NCBI RefSeq assembly: GCF_023155095.1
Contig: NZ_JAKNDA010000003.1
Span: 354,068-418,067, forward strand
DNA from: Idiomarina aminovorans
GTDB lineage: Bacteria; Pseudomonadota; Gammaproteobacteria; Enterobacterales; Alteromonadaceae
Direction of reading: 5' to 3'
Length of the DNA: 64,000 bases
Within the stretch, counting starts at the first letter, position 1, and every line of letters begins with the position of its first letter. The translations under genes and the position numbers were made by a program. Under the pieces are notes generated by a model. It ran no database searches, had not been told where the DNA came from, and saw only the letters and a list, made by a program, of their open reading frames with translations. This document shows positions 17,686-27,926 of the stretch, piece by piece.

Positions 17686-18984
17686 ATGAAAAAAATAGCA
17701 ATGTTTTGTTCAGCAGCCGTGCTGATCGCATCATCCTTTTTGCTGAATAACACAGTTCAGGCTCAGCAGCTTTTGGATCGTGTTGTTGTCGTTGTCGACG
17801 ACGGCGTAGTCTTACAAAGCCAAATTGACCATCTGGTTCAGCAGGTTAAAAGCGGTCAAAACTTCAATGCAAATAACGCGCCATCGGACGAAGTTTTGGA
17901 AACTCAGGCTATTGAACGTTTAATATTGCAAGAAATTCAGCTACAGATGGCCGATCGCATGGGTATTGAGATTGATGATAGCCAGTTGGAACAAGCCATT
18001 AATGAAATTGCGGGTAATCAAGATATGACCACCGCTCAGCTGCGCGAAGCAATGGTCAGTAACGGCATGAGCTGGGCAACCTATCGCGAAAACATTCGCA
18101 ATGAACTGGTTATTCAACAAGTTCAGCGTGCAGCTGTACAACAAAGAGTGTCGATAACACCGCAAGAAATCAATAACCTGGTTAAACTGATTGATAATAA
18201 CCAGGAGGTTCAAACCGAATATCGTTTGTCCCAAATTTTGATTGCCGCCGACTCAAATGCGTCACAAAGCGAACTGGAAAAAGCTAAAGAGCGTGCTGAC
18301 ACTGTTTTAAGCTTACTGGATAAAGGCAATGACTTTTCTGATTTAGCGATGCGCTCTTCCTCAGGCTCTGCCGCACTTGACGGCGGTGACATGGGGTGGA
18401 TGACCGTTAACAGTATGCCAACGCTATTCGCCAAAGTTGTCGACGGTAAAGCAGTTGGCGACGTTGTTGGCCCTATCCGCAGCGGCATTGGCTTCCATAT
18501 TCTGAAAGTACAGGACAAACGCGGGGAGCAAACCGTCGAAGTGCAGGAAGTTAAAGCCCGTCACATTTTAATTAAGCCTTCGGTTATTTTGTCGGATAAC
18601 AAAGCTCAGGAAATGCTGATTCAATATCGCGAACAAATTGAAAGTGGTGAAAAGACCTTTGCTGAACTGGCCCGTGAACACTCGGCTGACCCCGGCTCTG
18701 CCTCGCGCGGTGGTGATTTAGGCTGGGCTCGCCCTGATAAGTATGCACCTAAATTTAAGCAAAAAGTTGAGTCCATCGGTGTTGAAACAATAAGCAAACC
18801 GTTCCGCACAGAATTTGGTTGGCATATTGTTGAAGTTACTGACCGAAGAACTCAGGATGCTACTGAAGAGAATAAACAAGAGCGTGCTTACCAAATGCTG
18901 TTCAGTCGTAAATTCCGCGAGGAGCTCGACAACTGGCAACAGGAAATGCGCGATCAGGCTTACATAAGAAGAGTCGCTGAGTGA
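17686..18984 (+). CDS. surA: Periplasmic chaperone and peptidyl-prolyl isomerase
   Basis: SurA escorts outer-membrane proteins, including LptD, through the periplasm. The ATG at 17686 begins a signal peptide ([19 protein letters not shown]...VQA). The 432-residue protein has the N-terminal chaperone module ([20 protein letters not shown]) and two parvulin domains. The first starts near LSQILIA with GDMGWM, the second near ARHILIKPS with [19 protein letters not shown]-terminal segment follows. The frame stays open to a GTG at the lptD stop, but the signal peptide decides the start. The stop overlaps pdxA by GTGA. Confidence 0.97.
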   Translation: MKKIAMFCSAAVLIASSFLLNNTVQAQQLLDRVVVVVDDGVVLQSQIDHLVQQVKSGQNFNANNAPSDEVLETQAIERLILQEIQLQMADRMGIEIDDSQLEQAINEIAGNQDMTTAQLREAMVSNGMSWATYRENIRNELVIQQVQRAAVQQRVSITPQEINNLVKLIDNNQEVQTEYRLSQILIAADSNASQSELEKAKERADTVLSLLDKGNDFSDLAMRSSSGSAALDGGDMGWMTVNSMPTLFAKVVDGKAVGDVVGPIRSGIGFHILKVQDKRGEQTVEVQEVKARHILIKPSVILSDNKAQEMLIQYREQIESGEKTFAELAREHSADPGSASRGGDLGWARPDKYAPKFKQKVESIGVETISKPFRTEFGWHIVEVTDRRTQDATEENKQERAYQMLFSRKFREELDNWQQEMRDQAYIRRVAE

Positions 18985-19973
18985 GTATACCAACGCTTGT
19001 ATTTACTGCCGGGGAACCGGCGGGTATTGGCCCTGACTTGATTATAAAAATCGCACAGCAGCCCTGGTCGGCTGCTGTGGTTGTCTGTGCTGACAAGAAT
19101 TTATTGACACAAAGAGCGGAACAATTAAAGCTCCCTATTACGTTACACCGCTACCGAAAGGGCGAAACGCTGCCACAGCACCAACCCGGGCATTTATGGG
19201 TTGAGCATATCCCTGTTTGTGAGGAAGTAACGCCGGGTGAGCTATGCACCGCCAACGGCCACTATGTCGTCGATTGCTTGAAACGAGCCTCCGACGGCAA
19301 CCTCTCAGGTGAGTTTGATGCCATTGTTACAGGCCCTGTGCATAAAGGTGTGATTAATCAGGCGGGTGTCGCTTTTTCCGGGCATACGGAATTTTTAGCG
19401 CACGAGGCTAACTGTAACGATGTGGTTATGATGCTAGCTACCGAAGGCTTGCGGGTAGCCTTGGTTACCACTCATATTCCGCTGGCTTACGTTGCAAAAG
19501 CCGTAACGAAAGAGCGCCTGACCAATATTTTAACCATCCTGCACAATGACCTGAGCAAAAAGTTTGGCGAAGTATCACCTAAAATTTTGGTTTGTGGGCT
19601 TAACCCTCATGCTGGTGAATCCGGTCATTTAGGACAAGAAGAAATAGAGACTATATCGCCTGTGCTTGAGCAACTTAAAGAACAAGGGATGAATCTCCAT
19701 GGCCCTTACCCGGCAGATACTATTTTTCAGCCTAAGTATCTGGAAAACGCCAGTGCCGTAGTTGCTATGTATCATGACCAGGGGCTTCCGGTGCTAAAAT
19801 ATAAAGGCTTCGGACAAGCGGTAAACATTACGCTGGGGTTGCCTTATATCCGCACTTCTGTCGATCACGGCACAGCACTTGAGCTGGCAGGAACAGGCAA
19901 CATTAATGACGGAAGTTGCCGACTGGCAATGCAAACCGCTATCGATATGGCAAGAGCAGCGCACTATGAGTAA
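18981..19973 (+). CDS. pdxA: 4-hydroxythreonine-4-phosphate dehydrogenase
   Basis: PdxA oxidises 4-phosphohydroxy-L-threonine in the DXP-dependent route to pyridoxal phosphate. The GTG at 18981 overlaps surA and gives 330 residues (E. coli 329). Family motifs are [12 protein letters not shown], the substrate-binding [33 protein letters not shown] and the metal histidine in [12 protein letters not shown], with a late [12 protein letters not shown]. Vitamin B6 matters for several PLP enzymes here (HemL, PanP). It overlaps rsmA by eight bases. Confidence 0.97.
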   Translation: MSIPTLVFTAGEPAGIGPDLIIKIAQQPWSAAVVVCADKNLLTQRAEQLKLPITLHRYRKGETLPQHQPGHLWVEHIPVCEEVTPGELCTANGHYVVDCLKRASDGNLSGEFDAIVTGPVHKGVINQAGVAFSGHTEFLAHEANCNDVVMMLATEGLRVALVTTHIPLAYVAKAVTKERLTNILTILHNDLSKKFGEVSPKILVCGLNPHAGESGHLGQEEIETISPVLEQLKEQGMNLHGPYPADTIFQPKYLENASAVVAMYHDQGLPVLKYKGFGQAVNITLGLPYIRTSVDHGTALELAGTGNINDGSCRLAMQTAIDMARAAHYE

Positions 19974-20817
19974 AAACCAAGGTGTAAATAAACACCAAGG
20001 CGGAAGCAAAACCCATTTGGGCCACCGGGTACGTAAACGGTTCGGCCAAAACTTCCTCAATGACGATTATATTATTGAGCAGATTATCGACGCCATTAAC
20101 CCTCAGCCGGGTGAGAATCTTATAGAGATTGGTCCGGGCTTAGCCGCTCTGACCGAGCCAGCAGTTGATCGCAGCGGCCATTTAAAAGTCATAGAAATTG
20201 ATCGCGACTTGGTTGAACGACTTCAGCACCACCCATTTCTGAGCCCAAAGCTGGAAGTCATTCAGGCTGACGCATTGAGTATCGATTTTAGTCAGTTCGC
20301 AGAGGAAAGTCCGGCAAGAGTATTCGGTAACTTACCCTATAATATTTCTACGCCGTTAATTTTTCATCTGTTAAAATTTTCCGACCACGTACAAGACATG
20401 CACTTTATGCTGCAAAAAGAGGTCGTAGAGCGCTTAGCTGCAGAGCCCGGCTCAAAAAGCTATGGTCGAATCAGTATTGGGGTCCAGCAGGCCTGTAAAG
20501 TAACTCCTGTGGTTGCGGTGCCAGCTTCAGCTTTTACACCGCCGCCTAAGGTGGAGTCGTCCGTTGTTCGTTTAGAGCCGTATTCTGACAGCCCCCACCC
20601 GGTTAAAGATAAAGCGCAATTACATAGTTTATGTTTGACAGCGTTTAATCAACGCCGTAAAACGATAAGAAATAACCTGAAACAGCTGGTTCCTGCAGAG
20701 CAATTAGAAGCACTGGGTATTGACCCGGGCGCGAGACCGGAAACTCTATCGGTTGACGATTACTGCAGAATTTCCGACTGGCTTACTGAACAAGCGGACA
20801 AGAATGACAGTCAGTAA
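19966..20817 (+). CDS. rsmA: 16S rRNA (adenine-1518/1519-N6) dimethyltransferase
   Basis: RsmA (KsgA) dimethylates two adjacent adenines in helix 45 of 16S rRNA, late in 30S assembly. I take the ATG at 19966, giving 283 residues; the frame extends upstream inside pdxA without family support. Motifs are [12 protein letters not shown], the SAM site [14 protein letters not shown] and the catalytic [14 protein letters not shown]. An N-terminal tail of about 20 residues rich in Gly, Lys and His ([19 protein letters not shown]) precedes the core. The gene overlaps both neighbours. Confidence 0.97.
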   Translation: MSKNQGVNKHQGGSKTHLGHRVRKRFGQNFLNDDYIIEQIIDAINPQPGENLIEIGPGLAALTEPAVDRSGHLKVIEIDRDLVERLQHHPFLSPKLEVIQADALSIDFSQFAEESPARVFGNLPYNISTPLIFHLLKFSDHVQDMHFMLQKEVVERLAAEPGSKSYGRISIGVQQACKVTPVVAVPASAFTPPPKVESSVVRLEPYSDSPHPVKDKAQLHSLCLTAFNQRRKTIRNNLKQLVPAEQLEALGIDPGARPETLSVDDYCRISDWLTEQADKNDSQ

Positions 20818-21178
20818 TATTCAAATAGACGTTAAAACACAATATTTGGCTGCACAGTCAAACCCTGATGTCGGTCAATATGTATTTTCTTACACCATAA
20901 CGATAACCAACCAATCCAGTCAGTTGGTGCAATTACAAGCTCGTGAATGGCGTATTACCGATGCCAACAATAAAATCACCCGTGTAGCTGGTGATGGTGT
21001 TGTCGGACAACAGCCTAAACTAAAAACAGGAGAGTCTTTCAGTTACACCAGCGGCACTGTTTTGGCTACGCCCATTGGCACCATGGAAGGTCATTACCTG
21101 ATGATAGATGAACAAGGCTCGCCGTTTAAAACTCCGATCCCTTCGTTTCGTCTGGCTATTCCTAATATTATTCATTAA
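20804..21178 (+). CDS. apaG: ApaG (Co2+/Mg2+ efflux-associated) protein
   Basis: ApaG is a small immunoglobulin-like-fold protein. Mutants in enterobacteria affect cobalt and magnesium resistance, but the biochemical role is unclear. The ATG at 20804 lies inside the end of rsmA (14-base overlap) and gives 124 residues, close to the 125 of E. coli. Visible family features are YVFSYTITITNQ, LQAREWRITDA, VAGDGVVGQQPKLK, the PIGTMEGHYLMID block and the C-terminal PSFRLAIP. It keeps the rsmA-apaG-apaH order. Confidence 0.95.
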   Translation: MTVSNIQIDVKTQYLAAQSNPDVGQYVFSYTITITNQSSQLVQLQAREWRITDANNKITRVAGDGVVGQQPKLKTGESFSYTSGTVLATPIGTMEGHYLMIDEQGSPFKTPIPSFRLAIPNIIH

Positions 21179-21180
21179 TT

Positions 21181-21999
21181 ATGAGTCATTATATTGTCGG
21201 TGATATTCAGGGCTGTTTTCGCGAGCTGGAGGCTCTGTTAACTCAGGTTGCATTTAACCCTGCCAGTGATTCTCTCTGGTGCGTCGGCGATATTGTTGCA
21301 CGCGGCCCCGATTCCCGCGACGCTCTGCAGTTTTTTTATCAAAATAGCGACTCAGTACACACCGTATTAGGTAATCATGATATAAACCTAATGGCCGTGC
21401 TGCTGGGCTTTCGGAGACCTAACCCGAAAGATAAGCTCGATGAACTGCTGGCCGATGAACAACGTTTTGCCTGGCTTGACTGGCTGCGCCATCAACCGTT
21501 GCTGCAGCAACTAAAAAACTCAAATACAATAGTCACTCACGCCGGAATTTACCCTTGGTGGCAACTCGACGAAGCGACTCAATACGCTAATGACGTGAAA
21601 AAAGTACTTGCTGGCGGTCAGTTTCAGAGCTTTATGCAAGAATTATTTGGTAATTTTCCCAAAAAATGGGACTCAAGTCTGCAAGAATTCGACCGATATC
21701 GTTTTATAGTGAACGCATTTACCCGAATGCGTTACTGCAACCCGGATGGTGAACTTGAGTTTGCGCAAAAAGACAATCCGTATGACAGTTCATCGCAGGA
21801 TTCATTTAAGCCATGGTTTAAGTTTTGGCCTGAATCTGATAATTGTTTAATATTCGGGCATTGGGCTGCGTTAATGGGTGAAACCCGACGTGAAGATGTA
21901 GTAGCGCTCGATACTGGCTGTGTCTGGGGCCAGCATATGACGTTATATAACGTTGAGAGTAAAAAATTCTTTTATCAACCGGCTTTTTCCGGGAAGTGA
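21181..21999 (+). CDS. apaH: Diadenosine tetraphosphatase (symmetrical)
   Basis: ApaH splits Ap4A into two ADP and can also decap Np4-capped RNA. The 272 residues (E. coli 280) hold the metallophosphatase set: GDIQGCFRELEALL, WCVGDIVARGPDS, VLGNHDINLMAV, the histidine in IVTHAGIYP, and the late FGHWAALMGE. There is no ribosome site before the ATG, which comes two bases after the apaG stop. GDIQG at residue 7 fixes the start, so translation is probably coupled to apaG. Confidence 0.96.
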   Translation: MSHYIVGDIQGCFRELEALLTQVAFNPASDSLWCVGDIVARGPDSRDALQFFYQNSDSVHTVLGNHDINLMAVLLGFRRPNPKDKLDELLADEQRFAWLDWLRHQPLLQQLKNSNTIVTHAGIYPWWQLDEATQYANDVKKVLAGGQFQSFMQELFGNFPKKWDSSLQEFDRYRFIVNAFTRMRYCNPDGELEFAQKDNPYDSSSQDSFKPWFKFWPESDNCLIFGHWAALMGETRREDVVALDTGCVWGQHMTLYNVESKKFFYQPAFSGK

Positions 22000-22029
22000 A
22001 AACAATCACGCAGTACTGAGGAAAGTTTC

Positions 22030-24030
22030 ATGAAAATTACTGTTGCCATGCGAGTCATTGGTGGTTTTGCCATCATTACACTGCTGTTACTGATCATTAG
22101 CTTAAGCTCGTTGTTTAATATCAACAGCATTGGCTCATCGGTTGATAACCTAAACGATAAAGCTGTGCCTGCACTCAATGAAGTTGCCGCCGCCAAAGTT
22201 GATATCCTTGAACTGGGTAGCGTGCAATTAGAAACTTTCCACGATGAACAAGTCAGCCAGGTTGATGCTCACAAAAAAGAGTTTGAAGCATCCCGCAGCT
22301 CGCTTTTCTCCTCTCTTAAAGAGCTGAAAAGACTGATTCAGGGCACGGGTCAAAGTGACAAAATTAATGCTCTTGAAAAAGACTCTCAGCAGTATATCGA
22401 TTTAATTGACCGCTTGTTTAATCAGCAGCGTAAGTACCTGGAGCTGCAAACGACCACAGCCTCTCAGTTAGACGAAATTGCATTCGATATTGATGACGCA
22501 GCTATTATGTTGTTAGACACCATGGATATGTCAGACAATGACGTCATTTCGCGAGAAGCGAATAATATAGAGTCGTCTTTATCAAGCCTTATTACGCTAA
22601 TGTATGACTTAAACAAAGCGAACCAGCTGGATGGTGCCGAAGTTATACGCAGTGAAATCGATATCAACATTGACAGCATTCGTCCTCGTCTGGAGGTTTT
22701 AGACAGTGAACCAGCCGGTAGCGCCGGAACAATGGTTGATGATGCCATTACCACTGTTCGCAACGCTCTTGACAGCCTTCAGGGCAGAGGCTCTTACCCT
22801 GACAATGTCATTCGCCGTCAACAACTGCGCTTAGACGCTGAGGATTCTCTTAATAAGTCACAAACTCAGCTCAATAAGCTCATGACCGGATCAGACAACT
22901 TGCAGGCTGCAGTTCGGGGAATTGCTGAAGACACTCGCGTTTCGGTAACCGATGCCATTTCAACCAGTAGCTGGCTCAACGGTATTATTACGATTGTTTC
23001 TATTGCTCTGGCGGTTCTTATTTCCTGGTACACCGTTCGCAGTATCAGTCAACCATTATCCCGAGTTAATCACATGCTTAACATTATGGCTGATGGTAAC
23101 TTGACCGAACGAGTTGATTATAATGCTCAGGACGAATTTGGTGAGTTGGCGTCAAACACCAATAAGCTGACAGGCAACTTGCGTAAATTAATCGAAGGTA
23201 TTGCAAATCGCGCGACTCAGCTGGCAACAGCCGCTGAACAATCGTCCAATGTTTCTGACGAAACCACAAGTTCCATTGACGAGCAGCGTAATCAAATTGA
23301 GCAAGTAGCTACTGCCACTCAAGAGATGAACAGCACCGCCAGTGAAATGGTTGATGGCGCCGAGCAGGCATTGCGTGAAATTCAACATTCTGACGATGAA
23401 GCTAAGCGCGTTCGTGAAATCTCCGACAAAAACCGCTCGACTATCGAAGGTTTAGCCCGCGAAATTAAGAGTGCATCCGGGGTTATCGATCAGCTCTCCG
23501 AAAACAGTAAAAACATTGGCGGTATTCTGGATGTTATCCGTGGAATAGCGGATCAGACCAACTTACTGGCCCTGAACGCAGCTATTGAAGCCGCACGTGC
23601 CGGTGAACAAGGCCGAGGCTTCGCGGTTGTTGCTGATGAAGTCCGTACCCTGGCCAGCCGCACTCAGGAGTCGACGGAAGAAATTCAGGACATGATTGAA
23701 AGTCTGCAAAATGATTCTCAACGTGCGGTTACGGTAATGAACAACGGTCGCGAACAAGCCGAACTTAGTGTTCAGCAGTCAGATGAAGCGGCACAGGCAC
23801 TGCAATCCATTACCGAATCTGTGCATCAGGCATCTGACAGCAGTAATCACATTGCTAACGCAGCGAAAGAGCAAAGCAGTACTGCAAATGATATTAGTGA
23901 ACGCCTTGAATCTATCGTCTCAATTGCAGAACAAACCGCTTCTGGTTCGAAACAGACGGCTCAAGCATCTAACGAAGTGGCAAAACTGGCAGATGAACTG
24001 CAGGACTCAATTAAAAGCTTCAGAGTCTAA
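22030..24030 (+). CDS. Methyl-accepting chemotaxis protein
   Basis: This is a 666-residue transmembrane chemoreceptor. Membrane segments lie at about residues 10-30 and 315-337, leaving a large helical periplasmic sensor of roughly 280 residues (four-helix-bundle type by appearance). A HAMP domain ([20 protein letters not shown]) follows. The signalling domain has the conserved tip [20 protein letters not shown] and [15 protein letters not shown] near residues 505-545. The C-terminus ends at SIKSFRV with no NWETF-like tether for CheR. The ligand cannot be read from sequence. A strong ribosome site (GAGGAAAG) precedes the ATG, 30 bases after apaH. Confidence 0.93.
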   Translation: MKITVAMRVIGGFAIITLLLLIISLSSLFNINSIGSSVDNLNDKAVPALNEVAAAKVDILELGSVQLETFHDEQVSQVDAHKKEFEASRSSLFSSLKELKRLIQGTGQSDKINALEKDSQQYIDLIDRLFNQQRKYLELQTTTASQLDEIAFDIDDAAIMLLDTMDMSDNDVISREANNIESSLSSLITLMYDLNKANQLDGAEVIRSEIDINIDSIRPRLEVLDSEPAGSAGTMVDDAITTVRNALDSLQGRGSYPDNVIRRQQLRLDAEDSLNKSQTQLNKLMTGSDNLQAAVRGIAEDTRVSVTDAISTSSWLNGIITIVSIALAVLISWYTVRSISQPLSRVNHMLNIMADGNLTERVDYNAQDEFGELASNTNKLTGNLRKLIEGIANRATQLATAAEQSSNVSDETTSSIDEQRNQIEQVATATQEMNSTASEMVDGAEQALREIQHSDDEAKRVREISDKNRSTIEGLAREIKSASGVIDQLSENSKNIGGILDVIRGIADQTNLLALNAAIEAARAGEQGRGFAVVADEVRTLASRTQESTEEIQDMIESLQNDSQRAVTVMNNGREQAELSVQQSDEAAQALQSITESVHQASDSSNHIANAAKEQSSTANDISERLESIVSIAEQTASGSKQTAQASNEVAKLADELQDSIKSFRV

Positions 24031-24039
24031 AGCAGCAAA

Positions 24040-24073
24040 AACAGAAAAGGCGCTGGTTAGCGCCTTTTCTGTT
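24040..24073. terminator. Bidirectional intrinsic terminator after the chemoreceptor gene
   Basis: A perfect 15-base stem (24040-24054 with 24059-24073) surrounds a four-base GGTT loop. The stem has a GC core (GGCGCT) with A/T-rich ends that supply TTTTCTGTT on the plus strand and a matching run on the minus strand. It lies between the convergent chemoreceptor and tyrS genes and can stop both. Confidence 0.85.
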
Positions 24074-24091
24074 ATCTAATTGGTCAGCCTG

Positions 24092-25297
24092 TTACGCGGT
24101 TAAGTTAATTTTAGCAAAACGACGTTTGCCCACCTGATAAACGCCCGAATCTTTTTCCGTACAGATGTAACCAGAGTCGCTGAACTTTTGACCATCTACT
24201 TTTACGGCACTTTGTTTTATCATCCGCAAAGCTTCTGATGTTGACTGCACTAAACCAACTTCTTTCAAAACATTGCCGATGGCCATTCCCTCTGCTCCAA
24301 CATGTACCGTGTGTTCCGGGATATCATCCGGCAATGCATTTTTCTGAAAACGCTGGATAAAATCCTGCTCAGCCTTTTCAGCCTCTTCTTCTGAGTGAAA
24401 ACGAGCGATAATTTCTTTCGCCAGCAGCACTTTTACATCACGCGGATTCTTTCCATCCGTTACTGCGGCGTTTAACTCATCAATTTCAGTAATGGAGCGG
24501 AAACTGAGCAGTTGGAAGTAACGCCACATCAGCTCATCAGATACCGACATGATCTTTCCAAACATGTCGTTTGCCGATTCAGTAATGCCAATATAATTAT
24601 TTAGCGACTTTGACATTTTCTGGACACCGTCCAGACCCTCCAGTAACGGTGTCATAATAACGGTTTGTGGGCGCTGCCCTTCTTCTTTTTGCAGTTCACG
24701 ACCCATTAACAGGTTGAATCGCTGATCGGTTCCACCAAGCTCAACATCCGCTTTTAACTCAACAGAGTCCCAACCTTGCACTAAAGGGTATAAAAACTCA
24801 TGGATAGCAATAGACTGATTGCTCTGGTAGCGCTTTTTAAAGTCGTCGCGCTCTAGCATACGCGCAACCGTTTGACGGGCAGCCAGCTTGATCATGTCCG
24901 CGGCACCCATGTTCGACATCCACTCCGAGTTAAAACGAATTTCCGTTTTAGCAGGGTCGAGAATTTTGAATACCTGTTCTTTATAAGTTTCTGCGTTAGC
25001 AATAACCTGCTCTGTCGTCAGCGGCTTTCTGGTAGCGTTCTTTCCAGTGGGGTCGCCAATCATGCCGGTGAAGTCACCTATCAGAAAAACCACTTTGTGG
25101 CCGAAATCCTGAAACACTCTCAGCTTATTAATCAAAACCGTATGCCCTAAGTGTAAGTCAGGCGCAGTTGGGTCAAAGCCAGCTTTCACTATCAGAGGCT
25201 TACCACTCGCTAATTTCTCAGCCAATTCCTGCTCGAGCAAAACTTCTTCGGCACCGCGAGTAATCTCGGCAATAGCTTCCGCCACCTCAGTTTTCAT
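24092..25297 (-). CDS. tyrS: Tyrosyl-tRNA synthetase
   Basis: TyrRS charges tRNA-Tyr. The ATG at 25297 has GGAGA at good spacing and gives 401 residues; a TTG four codons upstream is less likely. Class I motifs are [11 protein letters not shown] (HIGH) and KMSKS in [13 protein letters not shown]. The tyrosine-binding region [12 protein letters not shown] and a C-terminal S4 RNA-binding domain are present. The KMSKS version and this length mark the second TyrRS subfamily (as in Haemophilus), not the KFGKT type of E. coli TyrS. It is a single gene between two terminator or promoter regions. Confidence 0.97.
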   Translation of the reverse strand: MKTEVAEAIAEITRGAEEVLLEQELAEKLASGKPLIVKAGFDPTAPDLHLGHTVLINKLRVFQDFGHKVVFLIGDFTGMIGDPTGKNATRKPLTTEQVIANAETYKEQVFKILDPAKTEIRFNSEWMSNMGAADMIKLAARQTVARMLERDDFKKRYQSNQSIAIHEFLYPLVQGWDSVELKADVELGGTDQRFNLLMGRELQKEEGQRPQTVIMTPLLEGLDGVQKMSKSLNNYIGITESANDMFGKIMSVSDELMWRYFQLLSFRSITEIDELNAAVTDGKNPRDVKVLLAKEIIARFHSEEEAEKAEQDFIQRFQKNALPDDIPEHTVHVGAEGMAIGNVLKEVGLVQSTSEALRMIKQSAVKVDGQKFSDSGYICTEKDSGVYQVGKRRFAKINLTA

Positions 25298-25332
25298 TCT
25301 TTTCTCCAACTGTAAAAACTTATAAACAAGCT

Positions 25333-25361
25333 ATTTTACGCCATTCTTGACACTGTTTTAA
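25333..25361 (-). promoter_or_regulatory. Candidate tyrS promoter
   Basis: On the minus strand TTAAAA (25356-25361) and TAAAAT (25333-25338) are separated by exactly 17 bases. The -10 matches 5 of 6, the -35 only partly. The distance to the tyrS start is about 36 bases. Confidence 0.4.
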
Positions 25362-25429
25362 GCTCAATAAGCTGGTATTCTTCATTTTTTCGTATTATCC
25401 TCGAAGTTATAAGGTTATTCTGTGGTCGT

Positions 25430-25455
25430 AAACAGTCGCGGTAAACCGCGTGTTT
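25430..25455 (+). repeat. Hairpin in the mepM upstream region
   Basis: The arms AAACA-GT-CGCGG and CCGCG-TGTTT pair around a TAAA loop, leaving a two-base bulge on the 5' side. No T-run follows. It lies 41 bases before the mepM start and could be a leader hairpin or a protein-binding palindrome. Confidence 0.35.
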
Positions 25456-25495
25456 ACTGGATAATCACAATAAAGAAAGTGAAGTGCGCTAATAT

Positions 25496-26812
25496 ATGAC
25501 ATTAAAATTTGCCACCCAAATTCAGCGGATGTTCCTGCAACTTCCGCATTTTCACAAAATTCTGATCAGTGCGATCAGTGTTGCCCTGTTGTTATTGCTT
25601 ATCATTCCATCTGAGCCTGCCACTGCGTCTAAAAACAGTACACCGGCAGAACAACTGATACCCGGCAAACGTTACCAATTAGAACTGGCTTTCGAGCAAT
25701 CTAATTCTGGCGAAAGCTCTGAACAAGCAGAACTCAGCTGGCAAACCTATCAAGTCAAATCAGGCGATAGTTTAGCCAAAATATTTAGTAAAGTCGGTTT
25801 TAGTGCGCAACAGCTTTATCGCGTTACCGAGTCGGGAGACGAAGCTAAACTGCTGCGTAAGGTTCACCCTGGTGACTTGCTTCGCTTTGCAACCGACAAC
25901 GAAGGCCAGCTTGTCCAGTTAGCTCATCAAATAAACGATACCGAAACGCTTATCATCACTCGCCAAAATGACAACTTTGTTGCTGAAGTAGAAACCAAAG
26001 AGGTTGAGGTTCGCACTGAGTTTACTCATGCGGTCATTGACTCCAGCTTCTGGAACGCGGGTATTGATTCGGGTCTTACCGACAACCAGATTATGCGTAT
26101 TGCGGATATTTTTGGCTGGGACATCGACTTTGCCCTGGACTTGCGTAAAAACGACGAGTTTAGCGTGCTTTATGAGACCCATTATGTTGCTGGAGAGTTT
26201 GTCGGTTACGGAAAAATATTGGCTGCTGAGTTTGTTAACCGGGATGAAAATTTTCAAGCGATATTGCACGACAACGGTCAGTATTACACACCAAATGGTC
26301 GTGCTATGCGTAAAACCTTTCTGCGCTCGCCAGTTAACTTTACCTACATAAGCTCGAGTTTTAATCCCCGTCGTCTGCACCCCGTGACCGGTAGAGTACG
26401 CCCACATAATGGTATTGATTACGCGGCTTCTACCGGAACGCCAGTGATGTCATCAGGCGATGGTAAAGTCATTGCGGCCGGGTACACATCGTTGAACGGC
26501 AACTACATTTTTGTCCAACACGGTGAACGCTACGTGACCAAGTATTTACACCTGAGCCGCAAGCATGTGCGCACAGGCGATCGTGTTAAACAGGGTCAGG
26601 TCATTGGTCGTGTCGGTTCAACAGGCCGTGTCACCGGCGCTCATTTACATTATGAGTTCCTGGTCGATGGCGTACACCGCAACCCGCGTACCGTTGAGTT
26701 ACCGAAAGCCAAGTCTCTGGCTGAATCGGAGCTTCCTTCTTTCCGTCAGCATGCTGATCAGGTCATGGCGATACTCAACGACAACAAGCGCGTTTATCTG
26801 GCGATGCGATAA
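25496..26812 (+). CDS. mepM: Murein DD-endopeptidase, M23 family
   Basis: MepM cuts D-Ala-mDAP cross-links in peptidoglycan so that new strands can be inserted. The 438 residues (E. coli 440) have a signal anchor at about 24-40 (ILISAISVALLLLLIIPSE), an OapA/LysM-like region (YQVKSGDSLAKIF), and a LytM domain. The zinc ligands are in RPHNGIDYA and HLHYEFLVDG, with PVTGRVRPH before them. The ribosome site is weak. The stop overlaps anmK by TAATG, so a hydrolase and a recycling kinase are co-transcribed. Confidence 0.95.
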   Translation: MTLKFATQIQRMFLQLPHFHKILISAISVALLLLLIIPSEPATASKNSTPAEQLIPGKRYQLELAFEQSNSGESSEQAELSWQTYQVKSGDSLAKIFSKVGFSAQQLYRVTESGDEAKLLRKVHPGDLLRFATDNEGQLVQLAHQINDTETLIITRQNDNFVAEVETKEVEVRTEFTHAVIDSSFWNAGIDSGLTDNQIMRIADIFGWDIDFALDLRKNDEFSVLYETHYVAGEFVGYGKILAAEFVNRDENFQAILHDNGQYYTPNGRAMRKTFLRSPVNFTYISSSFNPRRLHPVTGRVRPHNGIDYAASTGTPVMSSGDGKVIAAGYTSLNGNYIFVQHGERYVTKYLHLSRKHVRTGDRVKQGQVIGRVGSTGRVTGAHLHYEFLVDGVHRNPRTVELPKAKSLAESELPSFRQHADQVMAILNDNKRVYLAMR

Positions 26813-27921
26813 TGGTACAGCGCTTTATCGGGCTGATGTCAGGCACCAGTATGGATGCCGTTGACGCGGCATTAGTCCAGATAAATACGCAGGGCTCACT
26901 TAAACTGGAAGCCCGGTTCTCTTTATTAATTCCACCTGAACTTCGTCGCCGTTTACTCACTATTAGCCATACAAGTACCTGGTCGGCGGATGAACTGGGG
27001 AGTTTAGATAGTGCATTCTCGGAACACTGTGTTGAGGCAGTTCGAACTCTTCTTAAAAACGCCAAAGTCGGACCCGAAGAAGTTGTCGCAATTGCCAGTC
27101 ATGGTCAAACCGTACGTCATCAACCTAATTTAATACCGCCCTACACGTTTCAAATTGGCGACCCCGCCCGCATGGCCATCAATACCGGTATTGATGTCAT
27201 CTATGATTTTCGCCGCAAGGACATAGCAGCAGGTGGACAAGGTGCTCCTTTAGTTCCGGCCTTTCATCAGCAGCTATTTGCCCGTGAACAACAAAGTATC
27301 GCGGTCATCAATTTAGGCGGAATAGCCAATGTTACCTGGCTTGGGCCAGAAGGGCAGGTCTCTGGCTTTGATACGGGGCCGGCCAATACCTTGCTTGACC
27401 AGTGGATTCAGCATCATTATCCAAATAAAAGTTTCGACCAGGATGCACAGTTTGCCCGTTCAGGGCAGGTTCAGCCAGAGCTGCTAAAACAACTGCTAGG
27501 CCACCCTTTCTTTTCCAAAAAAGCCCCCAAAAGTACAGGCCGGGAAGAGTTCAACCTCGATTGGCTTAAACATCATTTATCAGAACGAAGTTTCTCTGCT
27601 GAAGATGTCCAGCGCACAGTAACAGAGCTGACCGCTATCAGCATTAGAGATGCACTGATAACACTACCACAACAACCAGAAGCGGTTTACTTTTGCGGTG
27701 GCGGCACAAAGAACCCGTTACTGATGGAACGCTTAGCTCAGCTCTTATCACCGGCTAAGTGCGATACGACAGAACGTTTAGGGGTTGACCCACAATGGGT
27801 TGAAGCTATGGCGTTTGCCTGGCTGGGATGGTGTTATGAACATAAAAAACCGGGCAACCAGCCTGCCGTGACAGGAGCCAGTCGCCCGGTCATATTAGGT
27901 GCTAAAGTCTTACATCAATAG
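26812..27921 (+). CDS. anmK: Anhydro-N-acetylmuramic acid kinase
   Basis: AnmK opens and phosphorylates 1,6-anhydro-MurNAc, the sugar freed by lytic transglycosylases, to give MurNAc 6-phosphate. The 369 residues (E. coli 369) show FIGLMSGTSMDAVDAAL, ASHGQTVRH, the GDPARMAINTGIDVIYDFR block, QGAPLVPAFH, INLGGIANVTW and FDTGPANTLLD. The late CGGGTKNPLLMERL completes the sugar-kinase site. It follows mepM directly and faces pepQ with a five-base gap. Confidence 0.97.
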   Translation: MVQRFIGLMSGTSMDAVDAALVQINTQGSLKLEARFSLLIPPELRRRLLTISHTSTWSADELGSLDSAFSEHCVEAVRTLLKNAKVGPEEVVAIASHGQTVRHQPNLIPPYTFQIGDPARMAINTGIDVIYDFRRKDIAAGGQGAPLVPAFHQQLFAREQQSIAVINLGGIANVTWLGPEGQVSGFDTGPANTLLDQWIQHHYPNKSFDQDAQFARSGQVQPELLKQLLGHPFFSKKAPKSTGREEFNLDWLKHHLSERSFSAEDVQRTVTELTAISIRDALITLPQQPEAVYFCGGGTKNPLLMERLAQLLSPAKCDTTERLGVDPQWVEAMAFAWLGWCYEHKKPGNQPAVTGASRPVILGAKVLHQ

Positions 27922-27926
27922 ACGCT

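Noticed and set aside
25310..25495. Zur box upstream of mepM
   Set aside because: The GTTAT repeats are direct rather than palindromic and do not fit the Zur consensus.
25919..26407. 162-codon minus-strand frame inside mepM
   Set aside because: It is a shadow of the LytM gene and has no recognisable protein features.
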